A stretch of 64,000 nt of DNA from Bacteroidota bacterium. Its GTDB lineage: Bacteria; Bacteroidota; Bacteroidia; Flavobacteriales_D; Sanyastnellaceae. The stretch spans positions 62,001 through 126,000 of the forward strand of contig JAQCFW010000002.1 of NCBI GenBank assembly GCA_027619225.1. Reading direction: 5' to 3'. A program made the translations under genes and the position numbers. Of the stretch, positions 18,274-25,751 are shown piece after piece; position 1 is the stretch's first letter, and every line of letters begins with the position of its first letter. The notes below the pieces were generated by a model that saw only the letters and a program-made list of their open reading frames with translations, did not search any database and was not told the origin of the DNA.

Positions 18274-21200
18274 TTACTCGCAAACGGTTCCAAAGACGGA
18301 CAGTATCGCCAACAAGTCTATCACTGTTGTGACATCATCATTGTTCACATCCGTATTCTCACAATTGACAATACATCCAAACTCTGACAAAACCATAAGC
18401 AAGTCTGCAACTGTGATAATGTTATCATTATTTAAATCAGCAAAGCAGGTTGAATTAGGATTGAAGAACCCGAAATCGACGGTATTGTTTCCACTGCCAT
18501 CGTAATCAAATAAACAGTCAAACGGATCCCCATCGTTCAGAGGTTCATCTCCAAGGCTCAATGTCACTATACCCGACATAATGTCTGTAAAAGATGCACC
18601 GAAACCGTTGTTATCGAGGTCTATATCATTATCTGCATCGGCTATAAAGATGTTGGTGGATTCGAAACCATAAAGAGGCTGCCCTTCTTCCCAATTGTCA
18701 ACTTGCCACACAAAAACAACGTAGTTTCCTGGCTCCAAACCGGAGAATCGATAATAACCATCTTCATCTGTGATCTCTACACCACTGAAGCCTTGCCAAT
18801 CTGGCACCTCGTCACCGTCAGAATCACTCCAAAGAACAAGTGAAACACCAGGAATACCAGGCTCATATGGATCATTGACACCGTCCATATTTAGGTCATT
18901 CCAAACCCTGTTTCCAATCGAGACAATGCCAGGCACCACTTGCTCTTCACAGTCAGTATAACAAAATGCCATATCGTTAATGGCCAAGATCATTTCTTCA
19001 CCAATTGCTTTTCCAACATTCAGGAAAGTCAGCGCATTGTTGTGAAAATGATGGATCGAATTATCGGGCGATTGCTCATCGTCAATATAAAATTGTTTGG
19101 TATCCGTAAAACCAACGGAGCCTCCATACAGCGTATTGTTACAACCTACGTTTTCCTGTGCTACAGAAACTATATTCTGCATGTTCTGTACCCACATATC
19201 GTTGCTCAACATAAAACCTCCGTGGCCAGAATTTGCCACAACCACCGGAAGATCTGTGTTGCCCAAATCACTCCGCACATCGTTGACTAAGTTATAGAGA
19301 TTATCCTCATATTCTTCCAGAAATTCCGGTGTCGCACCGTCGTTCCATCCCTGAAACCAAGCAAATCCAGAAATCTCAAAATCAGTCACGCCTATCTCTG
19401 GAAATTCGGACCCGAGGTTTTGAGTCACTTCGTAAACTGTTTCTATCATATCGTCATAATATGCACCGGTTATGCCCCCTGCGGATGGCGGACGAAAATC
19501 TTCTGCCAGATTCTTTCCACCCCAAGCGGTTTTGATGATTAATATTGGATCATCATAATAGGCATCCAATTCATGTGCAAACATCAACTCTGGACCAATC
19601 AGTTCTGAAAATGTGCCCTGGCCAACAGTGATGTTTTCTCTGATTGTATCACCATTGTTTGCAAAGTATATGTAAGCGTCATTCAATGTCGTCCAGCCTT
19701 CTACTTCCCCGAGCTCATCCCAATATCCAACTTCGTCGTTTTCGATCACATGAACCAGGGTACCAGGATCATTTTCTGCATCCTCTATCTTTCCATATCC
19801 CTGCATATTCGATTGACCTGCGAGCACAAATACCCTCACTTTTTCCGGCGTGGATTCCTGCCGCGTTACAATTGGCACATAACCGATTTCCAACCCAACA
19901 GGTGGCTCCACAATCACGCCTGGATCTAGTGTCGCTAGATTCCCCACTGCCGGAGGCGCCATATACTCATCGGTGTGGCTCCAATTGGAATGAATTAACT
20001 CCACACGGGCCTGCATCTCTTCACGCATCTCTTCGGGAAGATTTGCATGCACAATTGCCGGCTGATCAACAAAACGATACCAATGGTAAGTCACAGTCGA
20101 GCCGTCTCCTAGGTCTGCATAAAAAGGACCTGCCATTGGCCCTGGGCTGCTCCATGGACCATACGGGTCCTGCCAGGCACAATCTGGCTCAAGTGGAGTA
20201 AGATAACTGACTTCCGGTCTTGCACTGATGGGAACTTCTGAAGTCATTAAATTCGTTGATGCTGGAACATCTTGTGCATCAATTGCGTGCCATTCATTGT
20301 CTGATTCTAACCTGAAATATTCTGGCAAGACAAAATATCCGTCATCTTCAGTGACCGTATTCAAATTAAACTCCCATCCCATAACATTAGAAGTCTGTTG
20401 AACGTTCTGGATATAATCCAAGGCAATCAAATACTCATCTCCACCACCAGCGATTTTACCAAAAACAGATCCACCATTGTTGACAAATGACACACTGTTA
20501 GCTCCATCCTGCATCGATTCAGCTGAAACCATTTCACCGCCGTTAAACCAGTCTACCATTGCATCCCAAAGTGATTCCTGAGAGTAAACAGCTATCTGAC
20601 TCAATGCCATTGTACTGCTTTCGTTGCTCGCTGGGAACTGTAGTTGTTCAATCTTCGCATAAGGTGTTCCTTGGCTATCCTCCGACATCAAGGCCGGAGA
20701 GACCGCATGCTCCAAGCCTTTGCCGAAATTGGGGTTTGAAGGACGGGTATCGAAGAACAAACCTTCAAGCGAAAAATCCTCCAAAGCTGGTTCTGTCCAG
20801 AAGGTAGGCATGAAGAACGTAGCCGGACCACTGAAATTTGTCGTATTTAAAAACAAGGTCCAACATTGGTTTCCGGTCTGGACATCCTGACCATTTGTTT
20901 GCTCCAACACTTCCGTGATTGGCAAAGGCGTGTAGCCGTAGCCAAGCATCTCACCATTGAGACCTTGTGCCATATTTAAGCCATCTGGAGACCACAACAG
21001 CCGGTTGGATAGCTGCGCAACACCATATTTACCACCGGGTGTGCTCCAGTCACGTTGTCCATTTCCTAGCATGTCGCTGCGACCAGCACCAGGGCCGTTC
21101 GCCCAGGCAAAAAAACCATTCGACACACCGCCCATAATGAATTTGGGAATCCGAGTGCCGAAACGGGTGTCGTGCCACCAGCCTAATCCACCTTCAATAG

Positions 21201-21468
21201 TATTGTAAAAACCTTCGGGTACATCCCCAGTTTGTTGTGGGGTCAACCAACATCCAGCCAATCCCATTTGAAAGTTTTCTGGTCCTGGATATTGTTTAAA
21301 CATAGGCCAAGCAGCGCTATACATGCTGTATCCAGACCCGTACAAGTCGTCCATTACCTGTTCAGTGGTAATCCATGAAAATCCGGAGCGGTTCGCATTG
21401 GTAATCTGTGCAAAAGTGCAGGATGTTAAGAGGGTCAACAAAGCAACAAGAGGGAGTGTATGTTTCAT
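18274..21468 (-). CDS. Secreted SASA-type esterase with SdrD-B-like and dockerin-like domains
   Basis: A 1064-residue exported protein; signal peptide MKHTLPLVALLTLLTSCTFAQ (an LTSC lipobox is an alternative). The first about 540 residues are a beta-rich region of unknown family. Next (about 545-830) comes a sialate-O-acetylesterase/CE6-like SGNH domain: VFVLAGQSNMQGYG holds the nucleophile Ser, ISGFAWFQGWND is the second block, and a later DNSIHHFHNNA supplies a plausible His. A SdrD-B/Cna-B-like domain follows (VSIGNRVWNDLNMDGVNDP to GLEPGNYVV). The end has two EF-hand-like loops, DLNNDNIITVADLL and DVNNDDVTTVIDLL, forming a dockerin-like module ending FGTVCE. A role in deacetylating polysaccharides is inferred. 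Confidence 0.85.
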   Translation of the reverse strand: MKHTLPLVALLTLLTSCTFAQITNANRSGFSWITTEQVMDDLYGSGYSMYSAAWPMFKQYPGPENFQMGLAGCWLTPQQTGDVPEGFYNTIEGGLGWWHDTRFGTRIPKFIMGGVSNGFFAWANGPGAGRSDMLGNGQRDWSTPGGKYGVAQLSNRLLWSPDGLNMAQGLNGEMLGYGYTPLPITEVLEQTNGQDVQTGNQCWTLFLNTTNFSGPATFFMPTFWTEPALEDFSLEGLFFDTRPSNPNFGKGLEHAVSPALMSEDSQGTPYAKIEQLQFPASNESSTMALSQIAVYSQESLWDAMVDWFNGGEMVSAESMQDGANSVSFVNNGGSVFGKIAGGGDEYLIALDYIQNVQQTSNVMGWEFNLNTVTEDDGYFVLPEYFRLESDNEWHAIDAQDVPASTNLMTSEVPISARPEVSYLTPLEPDCAWQDPYGPWSSPGPMAGPFYADLGDGSTVTYHWYRFVDQPAIVHANLPEEMREEMQARVELIHSNWSHTDEYMAPPAVGNLATLDPGVIVEPPVGLEIGYVPIVTRQESTPEKVRVFVLAGQSNMQGYGKIEDAENDPGTLVHVIENDEVGYWDELGEVEGWTTLNDAYIYFANNGDTIRENITVGQGTFSELIGPELMFAHELDAYYDDPILIIKTAWGGKNLAEDFRPPSAGGITGAYYDDMIETVYEVTQNLGSEFPEIGVTDFEISGFAWFQGWNDGATPEFLEEYEDNLYNLVNDVRSDLGNTDLPVVVANSGHGGFMLSNDMWVQNMQNIVSVAQENVGCNNTLYGGSVGFTDTKQFYIDDEQSPDNSIHHFHNNALTFLNVGKAIGEEMILAINDMAFCYTDCEEQVVPGIVSIGNRVWNDLNMDGVNDPYEPGIPGVSLVLWSDSDGDEVPDWQGFSGVEITDEDGYYRFSGLEPGNYVVFVWQVDNWEEGQPLYGFESTNIFIADADNDIDLDNNGFGASFTDIMSGIVTLSLGDEPLNDGDPFDCLFDYDGSGNNTVDFGFFNPNSTCFADLNNDNIITVADLLMVLSEFGCIVNCENTDVNNDDVTTVIDLLAILSVFGTVCE

Positions 21469-21899
21469 TGAATTGGGTTTTTATCTGGATTTTTTAGTGC
21501 AGTATACGCCGCATAAATATCGGTTAAAAAAATCAATGTCAATTTCGGAGCAACAACGAGCTTCTTAGCAATGCCAGTATGGTCATCGTGTATTCTGAAG
21601 ACAAGACTCCTTTTTAAGAGAGTTGATAATAAGGTGTTGTCCATTTACAGCAGGAAATCTGTTGACTTGCATTGCTACACGATCACTCAAATCATATACC
21701 ACAATATCAGAATTTACGCACGCTCCTGAAAAAAAACTGAGAAAGTCGCAGGGTAATTTGCCAGATGTATCGAAGAACTCTTGTGGCTAAGTTGTACCGA
21801 CACTGAGAATAGAAAAAACTCCGTGAAGACTGGAAATAAAAGGTATAAACAAGACCGTTGTGAGTATATATTTTGTAACTAAATTGAACAAGTAATTCA
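21469..21899. other. Intergenic region between esterase and SDR genes
   Basis: About 430 bp without a convincing gene; short frames on both strands lack domain signals or start context. The right end leads into the SDR promoter at 21900. Confidence 0.5.
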
Positions 21900-21930
21900 T
21901 TGAAAATGGATAGTATTTAGAGTAAATTTG
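21900..21930 (+). promoter_or_regulatory. Consensus promoter for the SDR gene
   Basis: TTG (21900-21902), a 20-nt spacer, and TAAATTTG (21923-21930) match the Bacteroidota consensus. The TTG within the -7 box cannot be the start codon, which supports the GTG at 21955. Confidence 0.7.
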
Positions 21931-21954
21931 ACCTTCAATTTTAAGCTTTTAATC

Positions 21955-22647
21955 GTGAAAAATATTTTAATAATAGGTGGTTCATCAGGAATCGGTAAAG
22001 CGCTAGTTGAGAAATTAAAAAACAACTATAACATTATTTCTACTTACAAGTCTAATCAACAAACCGATGCAACAAATGTATGTTATCATGAATTTGATGT
22101 TAAAACAGACTCCATGAGCGACATACCTTTACCTGATGTAATACATGGACTTGTATACTGTCCTGGCTCAATTAATCTAAAGCCTTTTCACAGATATTCA
22201 GAAGACGAAATCATTGAAGACATAAAATTAAATGTCACGGGCTTTTTAAAAGTATTGCAAGAAGTTAGAAAGTCACTTTTAAAATCTGAACAAGCATCGA
22301 TTGTTTTGTTTTCATCTGTAGCAGCTAGTCTAGGTTTTCCTTTTCACACTCAAGTTTCCATTTCAAAAGGCGCTATTGAAGCTCTAGCTAAAACGCTAGC
22401 AGCTGAATTAGCACCCAAAGTTAGAGTCAATGTGGTAGCTCCTTCAATTACGCTAACACCCTTGTCAGAACACCTTCTAAACAATGAAAAGAAAATTGAA
22501 AACAGCATTGCGAGACATCCCTTAAAAAAGATTGGTGATGTGAATGATATTGTAAACATGGTTTCCTTCTTAATTGATGACAAATCTCAATGGATAACTG
22601 GACAAACCTTGAAAGTAGATGGTGGAATATCCAATCTTAAAATCTAG
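21955..22647 (+). CDS. Short-chain dehydrogenase/reductase-fold protein lacking the catalytic Tyr
   Basis: A 230-residue cytosolic protein with a Rossmann nucleotide-binding N-terminus, ILIIGGSSGIGKAL (TGxxxGxG type), an LVYCPGSIN strand corresponding to NNAG, a Ser-rich SSVAAS segment near residue 120, RVNVVAPSITLTPLS, and the C-terminal WITGQTLKVDGG. The catalytic YxxxK reads VSISK: Lys138 is present but the Tyr position (134) is Val. This resembles an SDR subfamily in which Tyr is replaced, so classical dehydrogenase chemistry is doubtful. The start is GTG at 21955, 24 nt after a consensus promoter. Substrate unknown. Confidence 0.85.
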   Translation: MKNILIIGGSSGIGKALVEKLKNNYNIISTYKSNQQTDATNVCYHEFDVKTDSMSDIPLPDVIHGLVYCPGSINLKPFHRYSEDEIIEDIKLNVTGFLKVLQEVRKSLLKSEQASIVLFSSVAASLGFPFHTQVSISKGAIEALAKTLAAELAPKVRVNVVAPSITLTPLSEHLLNNEKKIENSIARHPLKKIGDVNDIVNMVSFLIDDKSQWITGQTLKVDGGISNLKI

Positions 22648-23399
22648 GTGAGACCGCTGTATCAGTTGATCACCAACTTGTAGTGTCCCTCTGTTTGTGA
22701 AGACACTTGTTGGGATTGGTCAACTTCCGCTCCTTGAGGGATTGTTGAGACACAATAAGCTTATCAAGTTCTATCATCTCCTCATGAGAGATGTTTGGCT
22801 ATTGGTCAATAAGTTCTTAATCAATCCAAGAACTCCTTATCTATGGCAGAAACTCTCCAACCATTTCAAGCACATCAGGTACTTTGCATCTCTGAATAAT
22901 ATTCATCTGAATTTGCTGATTCTAAAAGCTCAACAGTTACAGAAAATTCATAGAACGATGAGCCTAAGACTTCCAACACTGTTGACCAAACTACTGACTC
23001 ATTAGATTCGCTTATGAGGAGGATTTACTCCGTTCACATCTGACAAGGTGAACAAGGGGATGAAATCATTCTCAAAATGATATGTCGTTTTTTAGAGATT
23101 GTTATTTACACTCTTATATAATCCTTATAAAGCCATATTTAAAACAATGACAAGCGCTTTCAGCGCCGTTAATATTGTAATTATCTCCGTTGTTTGCAAA
23201 TTTCGGCGGATTTCTAGAGGGTGATTCAATGGGACATGGATGATTGAAAAGCTGACAAAGAATCAATCGATTCATCACGGTAGATTGTCCTGATTCTGAG
23301 CCACATACTTTGTCGAACGAAACGAAAACATGCGTAATTTTCGAACAAAATTAGCACCTTACTGTATTATTGACACCCACAATACCTCACCCCAAACGT
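22648..23399. other. Long unexplained intergenic region
   Basis: About 750 bp. A 102-codon frame at 22697-23005 is Leu/His/Lys-rich with no recognisable domain. A different plus-strand frame around 22900-23040 has coding-like, hydrophilic content but is interrupted by stops. Either could be decayed coding sequence. A small perfect hairpin GCGCT-ttc-AGCGC sits at 23154-23166. A weak promoter candidate for the next gene is at about 23309-23343 (TTTG, 22-nt spacer, TAATTTTCG). Confidence 0.4.
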
Positions 23400-24284
23400 A
23401 TGAATCATTTTTCCGTTTTTGCCTTTGCCGGGCTGCTGCTCTCCTTGTGTAGCTGTAAAGAAACTTTACCTTCTTCCCCGGAAGAATCACAGAATTGGAG
23501 TTGCACGTTCGAAGCTCTCGTACTTCCGGATGCACAGGGTACTCTATTCATCATTGGAGGCGGGAGCCGGCCGCTAGATCTCATGGCTGGCGTTGTCCAG
23601 CGGCTTCCCTCCAAGGACGCTTTGGTCATCGTGCTACCGATGGCGAGTTCAGAGCCCGACACCGCTTTGCATTACGGCATCAAGCCTCTGGTGGAATTGG
23701 GATGCACCAATGTCCATGGGATGAACTTGCAGGCCGGAGCCTACGGTGAAGCCCAACTCGACAGCATCCGACAGGCACAAGGTTTTTATTTGTGCGGAGG
23801 AGATCAAGCGCAGTTCATGGCAGTGGCACTAGGGCCAATTCAAGAGGCCATCCAAGAAGCTTTTCGCCGCGGGGCAATCGTATCGGGAAGCAGCGCCGGT
23901 GCCGCCATGATGAGCCAGGTCATGATCACCGGGGATGAAAAAAAAGAACCGGAATATGAATCCACCTACAACCGACTTGAAACAAATAACGCCGTCTACG
24001 AAGAGGGCCTTGGTCTTTTACAACAAGCCATCATCGACCAACATTTCATCGAACGCAGCCGATACAACCGGGCATTGACGGCACTTCACGACCACCCTGG
24101 CTTGCCTGTATTCGGAATTGGTGAAGCCACCGCTTTGGTGATTGAACCCGGGGGAATCAGCATCGAAGGAGCCGGCCAGGTGGTCCTGTTCCATCCCAAT
24201 TCCGGGAAGGTCAACGAGCGCGACCAAATCCATTTTGACAATTTGCGGCTCGACGTATTCCTCGCCGGGGACACATTGCCTTAA
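23400..24284 (+). CDS. cphB: Cyanophycinase-like S51 peptidase, exported lipoprotein
   Basis: Cyanophycinases hydrolyse cyanophycin (multi-L-arginyl-poly-L-aspartate) to beta-Asp-Arg dipeptides. The 294-residue product has a lipoprotein signal (lipobox LCSC, Cys19), then the S51 fold: TLFIIGGGSRP, FYLCGGDQAQF, and the nucleophile elbow GSSAGAAMM (Ser165 by this numbering). DQHFIERSRYNRAL and GIGEATALVIEPG, both typical of cyanophycinases, follow. The start ATG at 23400 is set by the signal peptide. It converges on an isoaspartyl peptidase, sharing the bases TTAA as both stop codons. G+C content is well above most neighbours. Export suggests use of external cyanophycin rather than a storage role. 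Confidence 0.88.
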   Translation: MNHFSVFAFAGLLLSLCSCKETLPSSPEESQNWSCTFEALVLPDAQGTLFIIGGGSRPLDLMAGVVQRLPSKDALVIVLPMASSEPDTALHYGIKPLVELGCTNVHGMNLQAGAYGEAQLDSIRQAQGFYLCGGDQAQFMAVALGPIQEAIQEAFRRGAIVSGSSAGAAMMSQVMITGDEKKEPEYESTYNRLETNNAVYEEGLGLLQQAIIDQHFIERSRYNRALTALHDHPGLPVFGIGEATALVIEPGGISIEGAGQVVLFHPNSGKVNERDQIHFDNLRLDVFLAGDTLP

Positions 24285-25309
24285 GGCTGTTGATACGGTC
24301 CAAACATCGCCACTTCCCTGCCTTCTGGGTGAGACCACGCTCGGAACATTCCTGAGCTATTGAAGACCAGCGCCACGTGACCCTGGGCATCTACCGCCAC
24401 GACACCACCGTCTCCACCCAAAGCCCCCATTTCATCAAAGATGGTATGTTGACATGCCGCTTCCAGCGATTTTCCGCCATACAACATTTGGGAGTGAATG
24501 TCTTGTGCCACACCCGTGCGGATGAAGTACTCGCCCCAGCCCGTTGCGGATACCGCACAGGTTCGATCATCCGCCCAAGTCCCCGCTCCGATGATGGGGC
24601 TATCCCCGATTCGACCATGCCTTTTGTAGGTCATGCCGCCGGTAGAAGTGGCTGCCGCCAAATGCCCGTTGCGGTCCAAAGCCACGCATCCCACGGTTCC
24701 CCGTTTCTCCTCCAAAGGAACTGGTAAATCGCCTTCGCGTTCGGCAGCGACGACGTAGCGATCATAGGCCTTTGTCGTATGAAACCAATCGGGTAGTGCG
24801 GTTTCAGCTCCTTGGATTTTGGCGAATTCACTCGCCCCATTGCCACTAAAAAATACGTGTTCACTCGAATCCATGGTAGCGCGCGCCACGGAGATCGGGT
24901 GCCGATAGCCGCTCAAACCGGTCACCGCTCCGCAATTTCGGGTAGCACCATCGGCGATAGAGGCATCCAATTCATGGGTCCCCTCCGCCGTAAAAACCGC
25001 CCCACGCCCCGCATTGAATAGCGAATCGTTTTCCAACAAACGCACCACCGATTCCACCACATCCAAAGCCGGGACACCGTCAGCCAATTGGGCTTCACCC
25101 AATGAAAGCGCAGCTTCCAAAGAAGCTGTGTAGAGCGTTTGCATTTCCGGGGGCATGCTTTCCTCCCCAAAGTGGCCTGCTCCTCCATGAATGACGATGG
25201 CCCATGGCCGCGTGGGGTTTTCCGAAGGTGACGCTAATTCTAACGGTTCCGGTGCCGTTTGACAGGCAGTCCACAAAACCGCCCATCCCATAATCCAAAT
25301 TGTTCGCAT
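24281..25309 (-). CDS. Isoaspartyl peptidase / L-asparaginase (Ntn hydrolase), exported
   Basis: Cleaves beta-aspartyl dipeptides and asparagine; it would complete cyanophycin breakdown to Asp and Arg. The 342-residue product has an N-terminal signal with a possible lipobox (WTAC, Cys16). The asparaginase_2 fold follows: WAIVIHGGAGHFG, NAGRGAVFTAEGTHELDASI, and the autocleavage site RGTVGCVALD, with Thr205 as expected nucleophile. ATSTGGMTYKRHGRIGDSPIIGAGTWAD forms the substrate pocket, and a later GGDGGVVAVD strand is present. Length and motifs look intact. The start at 25309 is chosen for the signal. It overlaps the convergent cyanophycinase by 4 bp and shares its high G+C. Confidence 0.9.
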   Translation of the reverse strand: MRTIWIMGWAVLWTACQTAPEPLELASPSENPTRPWAIVIHGGAGHFGEESMPPEMQTLYTASLEAALSLGEAQLADGVPALDVVESVVRLLENDSLFNAGRGAVFTAEGTHELDASIADGATRNCGAVTGLSGYRHPISVARATMDSSEHVFFSGNGASEFAKIQGAETALPDWFHTTKAYDRYVVAAEREGDLPVPLEEKRGTVGCVALDRNGHLAAATSTGGMTYKRHGRIGDSPIIGAGTWADDRTCAVSATGWGEYFIRTGVAQDIHSQMLYGGKSLEAACQHTIFDEMGALGGDGGVVAVDAQGHVALVFNSSGMFRAWSHPEGREVAMFGPYQQP

Positions 25310-25751
25310 GCAAGAAAGGTACAACGAGGAGAGCCTTCTGGAATGCCATGCCCATGAATTCTTTAAACCGCTGAGATTTGCAGGGCCATTGCGTAAAATC
25401 CGATTCTGTCATTGACCACCTCGCGAGTTCGTGGGTGGGACCTTTTGGGAGACCCCAAAACAAAACGCCTTTAAATCAATGACTTGGTGACGGTCTTCTG
25501 TTCTCATTCATCTTGATTTTCAACACACCTTCCCCCTATCAAAAATTAGAGCAAAAAGAGGTCCGCTCACTGGACTTGAACTTTGTGTCTAGGTTTCTAT
25601 GACATCTTCCTGTGTCAGGGTAAAGAACTAATGCTGAGCGTAGAAAAGTTCGGCCTCAATCCTGTATCAAGGCATTGAGGGTGTCAAGTTGATTGATCTC
25701 AGATTTAATTTACCAAAACTGTATGTAAATTGCGAATCTAAAATCAAAAAA
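25310..25751. other. Intergenic region before the FISUMP/cupredoxin gene
   Basis: About 440 bp without a convincing gene. It contains a hairpin at 25654-25680 (CCTCAAT with ATTGAGG and an inner CCT/AGG pairing with one bulged base), without a T-tract. A weak -7-like TAAATTGC lies at 25726-25733. The hairpin could be a leader structure; the function is unknown. Confidence 0.4.

Noticed and set aside
22697-23005. 102-codon open frame between the SDR and cyanophycinase genes
   Set aside because: Low-complexity Leu/His/Lys content, no recognisable family, and competing coding-like signal in another frame.
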